In this document: in pieces, positions 35,252-45,042 of the stretch
Position numbering within the stretch: position 1 is the stretch's first letter
How the letters are laid out: every line of letters starts with the position of its first letter
DNA from: Microgenomates bacterium OLB22
GTDB lineage: Bacteria > Patescibacteriota > Microgenomatia > UBA1406 > HO2-37-13b
Assembly (NCBI GenBank): GCA_001567515.1
Contig: LLEV01000011.1
Coordinates: 1-49,651 of the forward strand
Length of the DNA stretch: 49,651 bases
Reading direction: 5' to 3'
Program-made: the position numbers and the translations under genes
Notes under the pieces: generated by a model
What the model was told of the DNA's origin: nothing
The model's input: the letters and a program-made list of their open reading frames with translations, nothing else
Database searches by the model: none

Positions 35252-36572
35252 GATCATCCTTTGTATTTGGTACCTGTTCATCGTCAACGAGACGAAACAA
35301 GTGCTTCATGATCTTTCCTACCGTCGGACTAGGAGGGAGCGAAAAAAAAGCCATTATATCAGGGCCCTTGATGGCTAAGTCATGTATAGTAAATGGCTGC
35401 TTCTGTACCTCTTCAAGTCGTTTCTTAAACAACTCAGTTCGCCAAGACGTATCTGGAACACCGGATCCACGTCTGTCGGCGTGACGCAGAGCTAGTATTG
35501 CATCCAAATACTCAATTCCCACATGACTAATAAAACGCCGTAGCGCTTTATCAGTCTGAGACTCTGATACAGAAAACATGTGATATCGTACCAGGGTAAC
35601 TAACTTGTGTTGTTGCTTCTTAGAGAGGCACAGTCGCTGAGCTATCTCCATTGCTTGTCTTGCTCCAACGACTTCATGATTATAGAAGGTTATCGTACCT
35701 GTAGCAGGGTCAACGGCTACAGTCTTAGCTTTACCAATGTCATGTAAAAGTGTAGCAAGGCGCGTCACTGGGTCCGGGTCTGTACAAAAGCGCAGTGATT
35801 TAACAAGGTGTGTTCCGACATCATCTACATGGTGTCTTCCAGGGCTCTTCTGTTCGACCCCAAAGCACTCCATAACCTCAGGCAAGACCACATCTAGTAG
35901 GCGTGTTTCTCTCATAAGCAAGATCCCTTCAGCAGGATATTCACTTCCAAGTATTTTAAGCAACTCATCTCGTACCCTCTCCGAGGAGATCTCCTTTAAA
36001 AGTGGCGCGTGCTCTCTAATTGCTCTTTTGGTTTCATCCTCGATGGTAAAGCACAGTTGGCTTGCCTGGCGAACAGCTCGAAGCATTCGTAGAGCGTCTT
36101 CCTGGAATCTGTCTTGTGGTTTGCCAACGCAACGAATAATACCTTTTTTAAGATCGTGTGCTCCCCCCACCATATCTACGATGTCTTGACCATCGGTTGC
36201 CATTGCGTTGATAGTGAAATCTCTCCGCACAACATCTTCTTCTAGGGAGCTTCCCCACACGACTTGATCAGGGTGTCTATGATCTTGGTAATTTCCATCG
36301 ATACGAAATGGCGTTACCTCAAAGATCTGCTCTTGCTGATCATGGGTCATGGGAATACTAACAGTACCAAAGGGATTATGGTAGAAAGCCTTTGGAAAAA
36401 GGGAAAGTATCTGCTCGGGAGTCGCGCTTGTGGCAAAATCCCAATTAGACGTCTTTCTCTCCATGAGGATATCCCTCACAGCACCTCCGACAAGGTAGAT
36501 CTGGTGCCCTGATGCCCTGATAGTATTCATGAAGTCGATTACATAGTCTGGTAGAATGATCTTCTTACTCAT
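35208..36572 (-). CDS. cca: CCA tRNA nucleotidyltransferase with HD domain
   Basis: Adds CCA to tRNA 3' ends. The N-terminal catalytic head has YLVGGAVRDILMERKTSNWDFATSA with the metal-binding DxD-type segment, RRDFTINAMA and the RFQEDALRMLRAVR motif that reads the nucleotide. A central HD phosphohydrolase domain has TLLHDIGKA and YNHE. 454 residues, intact. The tRNAs and tmRNA seen here lack encoded CCA, so the enzyme must be essential. Its start is 15 bases from recJ on the other strand, and TACAAT (36583-36578) is five bases upstream, so its transcript is probably leaderless. Confidence 0.94.
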   Translation of the reverse strand: MSKKIILPDYVIDFMNTIRASGHQIYLVGGAVRDILMERKTSNWDFATSATPEQILSLFPKAFYHNPFGTVSIPMTHDQQEQIFEVTPFRIDGNYQDHRHPDQVVWGSSLEEDVVRRDFTINAMATDGQDIVDMVGGAHDLKKGIIRCVGKPQDRFQEDALRMLRAVRQASQLCFTIEDETKRAIREHAPLLKEISSERVRDELLKILGSEYPAEGILLMRETRLLDVVLPEVMECFGVEQKSPGRHHVDDVGTHLVKSLRFCTDPDPVTRLATLLHDIGKAKTVAVDPATGTITFYNHEVVGARQAMEIAQRLCLSKKQQHKLVTLVRYHMFSVSESQTDKALRRFISHVGIEYLDAILALRHADRRGSGVPDTSWRTELFKKRLEEVQKQPFTIHDLAIKGPDIMAFFSLPPSPTVGKIMKHLFRLVDDEQVPNTKDDLMRVLKTLDSASFQ

Positions 36573-36576
36573 ATCC

Positions 36577-36583
36577 TATTGTA
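36577..36583. promoter_or_regulatory. Overlapping -10 boxes of divergent cca and recJ promoters
   Basis: The seven bases TATTGTA read TATTGT on the plus strand and TACAAT on the minus strand. Each -10-like hexamer is five bases before the start codon in its own direction (recJ at 36588, cca at 36572). The -35 regions are weak on both sides. Confidence 0.5.
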
Positions 36584-36587
36584 TCGC

Positions 36588-38274
36588 ATGAAGAAATCTA
36601 TAACGAAGCAGGCTAGACGTACTATCACAACAGCTATCTCCCCCTACGATATTTTAGAGATGCTCTTGCATGACAGAGGAATTGAAGACCTTTCTACCTA
36701 CCTACAGCCTCCTCATCCCGATAGCATAGAAGAGGCTTTATGGAATACAGAACACGACCAAGGCTCTCTTAATTCTTTTTTTGAACTACTCAAGAAAGTA
36801 AGAGAATCCAAAGGAACTATCGTTATTTATGGAGATTATGATGCTGACGGTATCACCTCCACTACCATTTTATGGAAGGCTTTCAATGAAATGGGCTTTC
36901 GAGTTTTCCCCTATATTCCTAACCGGAAGACAGAAGGATATGGATTTTCACATAAAGGGATCGACCATGTTTGTGAAGTCTATTCGCCGGCATTAGTGTT
37001 GGCTGTTGATCATGGTATAGTAGCCAAGGAGCACGTATCCTACTTCAGAGAAAAGAGAATTCCTGTCGTGATAATTGATCATCACCAAAAAGATCCCGAT
37101 AACTATCCAGATAACGCCCTTTACTTGTTCTATTCCACTGAGTACTCAGCTGCGGCACTATCATATCTTGCTGCCCGACGCATCTATGCATACCTTAGAG
37201 ACTCTGGGCAGCTTACACCTATGCAAGCTGTCTTAGTAAAAAAACTTCTCTCAGCAGATTTACTGGCTCTTGCCGCACTAGGACTAGTGGCCGATGTTAT
37301 CCCTCTGATAGGTGGGGCGCGCTCAGTTGCCTATCATGGACTCAAAGCTTTTTCGCGAATATCTATGCCAGGATTGAAGACGCTATGTGCTATCTCAGGG
37401 GTTGTAAGGAAAGAGCTCCGTTCATATGAGGTGGGTTATTACCTAGCCCCACGTCTTAATGCTTTCGGTCGCATAGGTGAGGCGCTTGATGGTGTCCGTC
37501 TCCTTTGCTCCCCAAACAGTCATATGGCCGAACGTTTTGGAGCCATGGCTCAAGACCTTAATAAAAAACGCCAGATACTTGTTGAGTCTGCTATGAAGTC
37601 TATAGAAGAGACTGTTCATGAGTCTGCGTCCTTTATCGTTGCCTTGGGTGAAGAATGGGAAGAAGGTATACTTGGCCTCATTGCTGGTAAGCTAGTATCT
37701 GCTTATGGTAAGCCCGCAATTGCACTTACCAAAGGGGAAAAGGGATATAAGGCTTCGGGAAGATCGGCTCCTGGCTTTGCAATGACCAAGTTTCTCCGAA
37801 GCCTGCCTGTGTCATTTGCCTCAATCGGGGGACATGATGGTGCGTGTGGGTTGACTATATCGATAGATGAATATCCACGATTACTAGAAACACTATCTCA
37901 GTCTGAGATAGTTATCAATCCACCAAAAGTATCTGCGGATCTCGATATCCCTTTTTCTCATATTACCCACTCCCTTTTTGAGGTCCTGCAGAAAATGGCC
38001 CCCTTTGGGGCAGGTAATCCCGACCCACTCTTTTTTTCGCAATCTACCCTTCATGCCATAAAAAGTTTTGGTAAGACATCGCAGCATCTGATATATTCCT
38101 TTCGTGACGGGTACAATGATTTCCTGGACATCATCCATTTCAATGCTCAAGCGAGCCCGCTTCGTTCAAAAAATGGCGAATCATGTGGCGTTTTTTTTTA
38201 CGGTGGATGAAGATACCTATGGGCACACACTCTCAGCCCGCGGACTCTATCACTCACTACTCACTACGCTTTGA
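36588..38274 (+). CDS. recJ: Single-stranded-DNA exonuclease RecJ (single-base frameshift near end)
   Basis: 5'-3' exonuclease of the DHH family for recombination and mismatch repair. The DHH core shows YGDYDADGITST, LAVDHGIV, VIIDHHQ and APRLNAFGRIGEALDGVRLL, and the DHHA1 domain has IGGHDGACGLTI. The OB-fold domain follows with PFGAGNPDPLF. The frame breaks at the T9 run 38192-38200; one T less gives a C-terminus ending TYGHTLSARGLYHSLLTTL. About 561 residues. I prefer ATG 36588 to the TTG at 36579 because of the -10 box position. Confidence 0.92.
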
Positions 38275-38294
38275 TTTCTGAACTACCGTTTAAG

Positions 38295-38323
38295 TTGTTA
38301 ATACAGTCTCCGTGACGTATAAT
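38295..38323 (+). promoter_or_regulatory. Promoter of aspS, leaderless type
   Basis: TTGTTA at 38295-38300 and a consensus TATAAT at 38318-38323 are 17 bases apart. The aspS ATG at 38331 is only seven bases after the -10 box, so transcription should begin at or within a base or so of the start codon. Confidence 0.8.
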
Positions 38324-38330
38324 CATTTCT

Positions 38331-39759
38331 ATGAAAGATATCTCTGTCATAGACTGTCTACAGCACATAGGAGAAACAATTGAGCTCAAGGCATGGGTCG
38401 CGACAAAAAGGGATCATAGTAAGGTCGTTTTTTTTAGACCTTCGCGATCGTACCGGAATTATTCAATGTGTTGGTGGAGCTGAGCTGAAAGATGTTCCAA
38501 CCGAAGGAGTTCTGAAAGTGAAGGCGCTTATAAAGGAACGGCCTGAGCGAATGATAAACCCTCACGTCACCACGGGTTCTATCGAGCTGGAGATCCTCGC
38601 CCACGAAATTTTATCTCGATCTGAGACAATCCCTTTTCCTATTGATACTGATGGTTATGAGATCGATGAAGAGTTGCGATTGAGACATCGATACATAGAC
38701 CTTCGCCGCACCCGCATGACACACAACATGCTGATGCGCTCAAAAGTTTTGCTGTGGCTCCGCAACTATCTTTCTGCCCTGCAATTTGTAGAGATAGAGA
38801 CTCCTATTTTGACAAAGTCCACTCCTGAGGGGGCGCGTGACTTTGTTGTCCCATCACGACTCCAACAGGGAAAGTGGTATGCTCTTCCTCAATCGCCACA
38901 GCAATACAAACAGATGCTTATGGTTGCGGGATTCGAACGCTATTTCCAGGTGGCACGTTGCTTTAGGGATGAAGATCCACGAGCTGATCGAGCCTATGGC
39001 GAATTTACACAACTTGATATAGAGATGTCTTTCGTTAGCCAAGAAGATCTTCTCAGACTGACCGAGGACATGTTTACAAGTCTTGTCAGAGAGCTGTTTC
39101 CAGAAAAGACCATCTCTGCCTCTCCGTGGCCGCGACTCAGCCATGCCCTGGCACAAGAAAAATATCAGACAGACAAGCCAGATCTACGCAAAGATCCAAA
39201 GAACCCTGATGAGCTTGCGTTTTGCTGGGTTATTGATTATCCGCTTTTTACTACCCAATCTAAAGAAGACTATTTTCATGGATCTGGCTCGGCAAACTTA
39301 GCTCCAAGCCATCATATGTTTACCGCCCCCCACCCCGATGACGTGACACTTCTAGATACAGCTCCAGCTAAGGTGCGTGGGTTACAGCATGACCTCGTCC
39401 TCAATGGATTTGAAGTTGGGGGTGGCAGTATCAGAATTCATGACCCCGTGATACAGCAAAAAGTTTTTGATATCATTGGTTTTAGCAAAGAAGATAGTGC
39501 GCAGTTTGGCTACCTCATGCAGGCATTTTCGTATGGCGTTCCTCCTCATGGTGGGATCGCACCAGGAATCGACAGGTTTCTTATGGCGCTGCTTGGCGAG
39601 CCTTCTGTCCGAGAAGTCATTGCGTTCCCAATGACTTCAGGAGGTACAACTGCCGTTATGGATGCCCCATCCATGATCTCATTACAACAGAGCGAAGAAT
39701 TGGGTTTACTACATAATGGCAAAAAAACAGAAAAAATCGAACAAAAAGGTAACAGCTAA
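38331..39759 (+). CDS. aspS: Aspartyl-tRNA synthetase lacking the GAD insertion domain (single-base frameshift)
   Basis: Class II synthetase that charges tRNA-Asp. The N-terminal OB fold begins at ATG 38331; the frame breaks in the T8 run 38428-38435, and one T less gives KVVFLDLRDRTGIIQ. Catalytic motifs are RHRYIDLRRTRM (motif 1), FERYFQVARCFRDEDPRADRAYGEFTQLDIEMSF in parts (motif 2), and GIDRFLMALLG (motif 3). In bacterial AspRS a GAD domain of about 120 residues sits between DKPDLR and the WVID segment; here DKPDLR is followed after about 15 residues by CWVIDYPLF. Length is 475 residues instead of about 590. The last 44 bases overlap dacA. Confidence 0.93.
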
Positions 39760-40703
39760 AGCCTTCGCCATCTCCTTTTCGTATCTTCGAAAGCCATTCT
39801 ATGTACTAGGTATCCTTATCATCTCCCTGGGGCTAGTAATGTACAAGGGTACCGCAAAAGAGACCGATTCCACTACCCAACCACTCTACAGACTACAAGC
39901 TAATGTCAAAGCCCATATCAGGCAAGAAAAACGCGTGCCTGTAATAGCTGTCCCACTTGAAACTCTGACATCAGAGAGCTATTACATCGTAGATATCCCT
40001 AGTGGAGATGCAATTGCGACCAATAATGAGTTAGTAGAGCGGTATCCTGCCTCTACGACCAAGGTAATTACAGCACTTGTTGCTCTTCAGGAGTTTGGCC
40101 CCGAGTCAGTACTCGAAGTCAAAAGAGAGTTTACAGAGGGACAGACAGCCAAGTTTGTGGTTGGAGAGAGGTTGACCCTGGAAAACATCCTTCATGCACT
40201 ACTCATTCATTCTGCAAATGATGCTGCTTATCTGATAGCGGACAACTATCCTGGGGGTTATGATTCGTTTATCGCCGCGATGAATACTTATGCTACTAAA
40301 CTGGGTATGACCAATACACATTTTCTCAATCCTGCAGGATTAGATCAGGATGGGCACCATAGCAGCGCATATGACATGAGTCTAGCCGGCCGTGCTTTTT
40401 TGAAGAATCCATTTCTTAAAAAAAATCGTAGGTATCAAAAGTATTACTATCTCCGATGTCACTTACTCTTACTTTCATCCCTTGTACAATGTCAATCAGT
40501 TACTGGGTCAGATCCCAGGGATAGCAGGGCTCAAGACGGGATACACAGAGCTGGCTGGGGAAAACCTGATCACCTATTATCGACGGGGTGATCACGAAGC
40601 ACTTATTGTCTTGTTGAAAAGCAAAGACCGCTTTGGGGATACCCGTAAGATAGTCCAATGGATCACTTCCCAGGTGCGTTATGAAATGCGAGTGGTTGAC
40701 TGA
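39716..40703 (+). CDS. dacA: D-alanyl-D-alanine carboxypeptidase, PBP5 family (single-base frameshift)
   Basis: Serine peptidase that trims peptidoglycan stem peptides at the outer face of the membrane. A basic N-terminus and one membrane helix (FYVLGILIISLGLVMY) anchor it. The three active-site motifs are SxxK in YPASTTKVI, SxN in IHSANDAA and KTG in GLKTGYT. The frame breaks in the A8 run 40418-40425; removing one A gives KKIVGIKSITISDVTYSYFHPLYNVNQLLGQI. Corrected length about 328 residues. It lacks the usual C-terminal beta domain and amphipathic anchor, replaced by the N-terminal helix. Confidence 0.92.
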
Positions 40704-40708
40704 AGGGG

Positions 40709-41759
40709 TCAGTTATCTTTCTCAGGCTGTTTAACTGCAGGGACGTATGCGATGAAATTGTTTGCCCCCTGGAATACATACACGGGTTGAAAGTAGGGTT
40801 GATAGGTAGAAGGCTCAAGATACGCTAAATACATAGACTCGATTTTTATCGTTGAGCTGGGATTTTGATTGGCAACTATGATCGCTTGTTTTCTCTGTAG
40901 TCTATCCCAGGCCTCATCTCCAGTAATGAGTGAATATGTCCCCGCCCTGTCGGTATCCAATTCCCACACAGCTATTTCTCCTTTAAGTAGTGTTGGCACT
41001 CCTCCGGGGAAAGCAAAAACCAGATGATTAGTACTAGTGAAATACTTTTCAGTCACGACCCTTAGTCCGAGCAGATCAGGTTGAAAATAATCTACTTCTA
41101 CCATTGTTGCCCCTTGAGCACTGGGAAGAGTCTCAACGTCTTTGGTTTGCGGATCGTAGCGAAGATACGTTAGATTAGTTGCTCCAGCTGCAAATATTTT
41201 GTGGTAGCTCCCTAGCTTTCTTAGCAGATCAGAGGCGATTGCTTCGATACGTTCTTGTGAAGGGATGGCGCTTTCTGTAAAAAGTGCTTCCTCAGACGAG
41301 TAGTCTCGCTCATAGGTGAAGTTAAAGGTTTGGGTGTCTACCCGTAGCTCTCGCCCTCCTTGGGAAAAAAACGCCAATGTTTCCCTCAAGGCTGTGGGAG
41401 AGTGTTTCGGTATCAAAGCCTAGTGTCTTAGCCATCAGATACATCGTCTCTAGGTACCCAAAACGAGTACGCTGCTTGGGTATGAAAAAAACTTGAGCTG
41501 CTTGAGTTGCCGTAACCGGATGTCCTTCTATTGTATCTAAGAGAAATCGTGGTTGAGCAGGAAATGGCAGGAACTGGCGGACTTGTGGCGTGGGTATAGC
41601 CCCAAAAAGCGAATCAATCTCGATCTGAGCCCGCTGTCGCTTTTGAAACGAGCCCCAGACATGAGCTAGGCCATACATACCTACTACTATAAGGACTAAT
41701 GCGACGATGGCAAAAGGAGCAAGCTTTTGAATTTTTTTGTTCAGTTCTGTTAGCGTCAT
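40709..41759 (-). CDS. Hypothetical single-TM protein with large outer domain (frameshift)
   Basis: About 349 residues after correction. One N-terminal membrane helix (FAIVALVLIVVGMYGLAHVWG) is followed by a soluble outer part with no family I recognise. The frame breaks in the A7 run 41365-41371; one base less gives LEGNIGVFSQGGRELRVDTQTFNF. Segments such as PSQERIEAIASDLLRKLG and VWELDTDRAGTYSLITGDEAWDRLQ suggest a mixed alpha/beta domain, possibly PepSY-like repeats. The start at ATG 41759 avoids overlap with gltX; the longer frame overlaps the gltX promoter. Function unknown. Confidence 0.72.
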
Positions 41760-41809
41760 CTTTTTGATTGGACTGTCCCGTCGTTCTTTCAATATACGCA
41801 ACCCGTTGT

Positions 41810-41815
41810 TATAAT
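41810..41815 (+). promoter_or_regulatory. -10 box of gltX, leaderless type
   Basis: A consensus TATAAT at 41810-41815 lies six bases before the gltX ATG at 41822. The -35 side is poor (TTTCAA at 41787-41792, 17-base spacer). Confidence 0.65.
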
Positions 41816-41821
41816 GCAAGC

Positions 41822-43225
41822 ATGGTCAGGACACGTATCGCCCCATCTCCAACCGGCTTTGCTCATATCGGTACAATCTATCAAGTCTTATTTGACTATG
41901 CCTATGCAAAAAAAAATAAAGGGGCCTTTATTCTGCGTCTTGAAGACACAGATCGTGCACGATTTGTTGAAGGAGCAGAGGAGGTAGTCTATGATGCTCT
42001 AGACTGGTTTGGCCTCACTGAGGACGAGAGCCCACGCAAGCCTGGGAAATTCGGGCCTTATCGTCAATCTGAGAGACTCGAGCTCTATAAAAAGTATGCG
42101 CAGGAGTTAGTAACAAAAGGACATGCTTACTATTGCATCTGTACAAAGGAACGTCTCGATGAGGTCAGAACAAGACAACAAAAAGAGGGGACTCCTCCCA
42201 AATATGATAAACACTGTTTGACTATTCAGGAAGAGGTGAAAGAGGCTGTCTCAAAAGGAGCATCTCACGTCATTCGTTTGAATGTCCCATCGGGGCAAGA
42301 TATAGTCTGTCATGATGAGATCCGTGGAGATATTGTCTTCTCTTCCGATATCCTTGATGACCAGGTTCTCATGAAAAGCGATGGCTTTCCAACATATCAT
42401 CTAGCAGTTGTGGTAGATGATCATCTGATGAAGATCTCTCACGTGGTTCGTGGTGAGGAATGGATCCCATCGATGCCAAAGCATGTTCTCTTATATCAAT
42501 TCTTTGGATGGGAGATCCCTCACTTTTATCACACTGCTTTGCTACGCAATCCTGATAAATCCAAACTCGCAAAGCGGCATGGGCATACATCTGTATCCTG
42601 GTATAAAGAGCAAGGATTTCTCCCCGAGGCTATCCTCAACTTTCTCGCTCACATGGGGTGGTCGCATCCAGAGGAAAAGGAGGTCTTCAGTCTTGATGAG
42701 TTCATATCAGTTCTTGAGCTGAGGGATATGCGGGCAGCAGGTCCGATCTTTGATCTAGCGAAGCTGGAGTGGATGAATGGAGAATACATAAGGCTCATGT
42801 CAGCGGAGTTGCTTGCCGATAAGCTCTTTGATTTTTATGAGGGGAAGTATAAAAGAGATTTTATTTCAAAAACAATACCTCTAATTCAACAACGAATAAA
42901 GACTCTTAAGGAGTACGATGACTACTGCTCCACACTTGCCGAGCCACCTGTTGGAAATCTCGATTTAAGTTCAAGCTTTTCCTTGGTATCAGGGGCAACC
43001 ATAGAGGCCTTATCCTCCCTTGAAAATTGGAAGGCAGATGAGATTGGCGCAACAATGCAGGCTGTGGCGGAAAAGGCGGGTGTAAAGAATAGCGACTATT
43101 TCATGGATATGCGCAAGGCAATTCTGGGGAAAAAGATTACCCCACCACTAAACGAGTCTTTAGAACTGATTGGGCAACCTGGCACAGTATCTAGATTAAA
43201 AAATAGTGAAGAAACTACCCAGTAG
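41822..43225 (+). CDS. gltX: Glutamyl-tRNA synthetase
   Basis: Class I synthetase. The HIGH motif appears as PSPTGFAHIGT at residues 9-19, and the KMSKS equivalent is SKLAKRHGHTSV. A C-terminal helical anticodon-binding region completes 467 residues. I chose ATG 41822, six bases after a TATAAT, which places the PSPTG motif at its normal position; the longer frame from 41768 runs through the promoter. No glnS is seen in the window while tRNA-Gln(UUG) is, so this may be a non-discriminating enzyme that feeds a transamidation pathway; that is inference. Confidence 0.95.
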   Translation: MVRTRIAPSPTGFAHIGTIYQVLFDYAYAKKNKGAFILRLEDTDRARFVEGAEEVVYDALDWFGLTEDESPRKPGKFGPYRQSERLELYKKYAQELVTKGHAYYCICTKERLDEVRTRQQKEGTPPKYDKHCLTIQEEVKEAVSKGASHVIRLNVPSGQDIVCHDEIRGDIVFSSDILDDQVLMKSDGFPTYHLAVVVDDHLMKISHVVRGEEWIPSMPKHVLLYQFFGWEIPHFYHTALLRNPDKSKLAKRHGHTSVSWYKEQGFLPEAILNFLAHMGWSHPEEKEVFSLDEFISVLELRDMRAAGPIFDLAKLEWMNGEYIRLMSAELLADKLFDFYEGKYKRDFISKTIPLIQQRIKTLKEYDDYCSTLAEPPVGNLDLSSSFSLVSGATIEALSSLENWKADEIGATMQAVAEKAGVKNSDYFMDMRKAILGKKITPPLNESLELIGQPGTVSRLKNSEETTQ

Positions 43226-43268
43226 TTCCAATTTTTGAATTTGTATCTTGTCCCTTAGTTTCGATTTC

Positions 43269-44129
43269 CTAGCGTGAGGTTTCCATCCAATGCTTGTCTA
43301 TATCGACAGTCAAGTCGAGGAAGACGTGCTTATTTGTCGAGGTCTCGATCTCAGTCCTGGCCATTGATCCGATGACCTTTATCTTTTTCGCCTGTTGTCC
43401 GATGATCATCTTCTTGTAGATCAAGTCCGTGGTGAGGATACGAGCCTTGATATAGAGTATCCCATTTTCTCTCTCGTCGATCTCGTCCACAACGACGGTA
43501 GCTGTATAGGGGATCTCCTTTCGTGTTTGGAGGAAGAGTTTTTCTCGGATAAGTTCTGCCAGAAATGTGCCACCGTCCAGATTAAGCGCCGGGTAGACAG
43601 GCTTTTCACGAGGCTCGATACCTCTTTCAGGTAGTAGTTCAAAGATCCGATCAAGCAGAGGCTTTATGTGTTTTCGCTCAGAAGCAGACACATAGAAGAC
43701 TTCATCAAACTCCTCTTTGAGAAATTCGTATTGGGGGAGGAACTCAGGATCTTGCACGTCCATCTTGTTGAATACCATGATCACCGGCTTCTTTATCTTT
43801 CGTACTATCCCGAGCACACGGCCTTCTTCATATTCTCTCTTTCGAGTCGGGTCGACGATATAGAGAAAGACATCTATGTTAGACTCGATGGCAGAGAGCG
43901 TTGCGGCATTGGTCTTCTTTGCGACGAGATCTTTTGCTTTGGCAAATATTCCGGGAGTGTCGATGAACACGATCTCGCCTCGTTCATCGGTATAATAGGC
44001 GTGAATAGGAAACCGAGTAGTCTGAGGCTTCGGGGAGGTGATCGCTACTTTTTGTCCGACGATGGTGTTGACGAGTGTGGACTTACCTACATTTGGCCGT
44101 CCCACAAGAGCAACAGTACCTGATTTCAT
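43269..44129 (-). CDS. era: GTPase Era with an altered KH loop
   Basis: Era binds the 3' end of 16S rRNA and helps 30S assembly. The GTPase domain has G1 GRPNVGKST, G3 DTPG, G4 NKMD and G5 SAS. The C-terminal KH domain follows; its RNA-binding GxxG loop normally reads like GNKG or GKGG, but here it is IIGQQAKKIKVIG, with Ala in place of the last Gly. 286 residues, intact. A TATACT eight bases before the start (44143-44138) may be its -10 box. It is convergent with gltX. Confidence 0.94.
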   Translation of the reverse strand: MKSGTVALVGRPNVGKSTLVNTIVGQKVAITSPKPQTTRFPIHAYYTDERGEIVFIDTPGIFAKAKDLVAKKTNAATLSAIESNIDVFLYIVDPTRKREYEEGRVLGIVRKIKKPVIMVFNKMDVQDPEFLPQYEFLKEEFDEVFYVSASERKHIKPLLDRIFELLPERGIEPREKPVYPALNLDGGTFLAELIREKLFLQTRKEIPYTATVVVDEIDERENGILYIKARILTTDLIYKKMIIGQQAKKIKVIGSMARTEIETSTNKHVFLDLTVDIDKHWMETSR

Positions 44130-44199
44130 GTGGCTATAGTATACACTGTCTTCTGGCTCCGTAGGGGACTATATGCTACAATAGAGCGCAGTGAGCTTA

Positions 44200-44270
44200 T
44201 GGGGAATCGTCTAATGGCAGGACTCATCTCTTTGGAAGATGCTATCGGGGTTCGAATCCCTGTTCCCCAG
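44200..44270 (+). tRNA. tRNA-Gln (anticodon TTG)
   Basis: Acceptor TGGGGAA pairs with TTCCCCA, discriminator G as in most tRNA-Gln. The anticodon stem CATCT/AGATG encloses loop CTTTGGA, anticodon TTG. The T arm is CGGGG-TTCGAAT-CCCTG. The 3' CCA is not encoded. TACAAT at 44177-44182 is a plausible -10 box. Gene content changes right after it. Confidence 0.94.
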
Positions 44271-44310
44271 CTGAGACGGGCACCCTATAGTGACCGTATT
44301 CCCTATTTAG

Positions 44311-44341
44311 CTTGAAGGGGCTTGCTAAAAGCCCCTTCAAG
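44311..44341. repeat. Perfect 13-bp inverted repeat after tRNA-Gln
   Basis: CTTGAAGGGGCTT (44311-44323) and AAGCCCCTTCAAG (44329-44341) are perfect inverted copies around a five-base loop. No T-run follows, so it is either an atypical terminator for the tRNA or a recombination-related site at the border of the accessory region. The rest of 44271-44470 holds no gene I can support. Confidence 0.7.
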
Positions 44342-44470
44342 ACGGGAAACATTCGGACCGACAAAACACCCTCAAAATCCCAATATTAAGGCTAAGGTTC
44401 AAATATGTCCGACTTAACCTGAGAATTAGGATTCGAACCTTTCATTTTGCTATAATCCGTATGTACATAT

Positions 44471-45034
44471 ATGCGTCTTAAAAATGTCCTATTGGCCTTC
44501 TTAATTGTAATTCTTTCTTTACTGTCTTTTTCTCCTAGCCATGTGCTTGCATCTTGTGCTCCTGCTGTATCACTTGCTGAATACAAAGACCAAGCAGATA
44601 TTGTTGTCTTAGGTCAGGTAACAAGCATATCTGATACTTCAGCTATAGTTAATGTGGAACTATATTTTAAAGGTCATGGTGGACCTTCTCAGATTGAAGT
44701 AACTGGACAGGAATCAAAAGGAGCAGTAACATCTGTTGATTTTACTTTTGAAGAGAATAGAAAATATCTCCTTTTTCTTAAGATGGACTCCGGTAATCTT
44801 AAAACAAATGCCTGTATGGGAAATAAAGAAGTATCCGATGCACTTACTTCTGAAGATTTAGCTGTTTTAGGTACGGGATATTCACCGAGTGGGAACACTC
44901 AGGACTTATCATCTTCCGAAGGTAGTGAAAGACAGCCTTCAAATCCTAATATAAATTTTATGTTAGTAACTGGTGGCCTTTTAATTCTTGGAGTTGTTGC
45001 TGTTTCCTGGAAAAAGTTGCAAAAGAAGCGATAG
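44471..45034 (+). CDS. Secreted NTR/TIMP-like domain protein with C-terminal membrane anchor
   Basis: 187 residues. A signal peptide (NVLLAFLIVILSLLSFSPSHVLA) is followed by SCAPAVSLAEYKDQADIVVLGQVTSI, the pattern of netrin/TIMP-like OB domains (Cys, then a helix ending in AD.V..G.V). A second Cys in KTNACMG could form the disulfide. The domain ends in a Ser/Pro-rich linker, one membrane helix (FMLVTGGLLILGVVAVSWK) and a basic KKLQKKR tail, similar to sortase-like or exosortase anchors though no LPxTG is present. AT-rich, unlike the core genes. Function unknown. Confidence 0.75.
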   Translation: MRLKNVLLAFLIVILSLLSFSPSHVLASCAPAVSLAEYKDQADIVVLGQVTSISDTSAIVNVELYFKGHGGPSQIEVTGQESKGAVTSVDFTFEENRKYLLFLKMDSGNLKTNACMGNKEVSDALTSEDLAVLGTGYSPSGNTQDLSSSEGSERQPSNPNINFMLVTGGLLILGVVAVSWKKLQKKR

Positions 45035-45042
45035 AAATAGTT

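Noticed and set aside
35737..36189. 150-codon frame opposite cca
   Set aside because: It mirrors the codon pattern of cca, is rich in Ser/Arg as antisense frames are, and matches no family.
43668..44123. 151-codon frame opposite era
   Set aside because: It is the antisense of a fully intact GTPase gene, with no start signal of its own.
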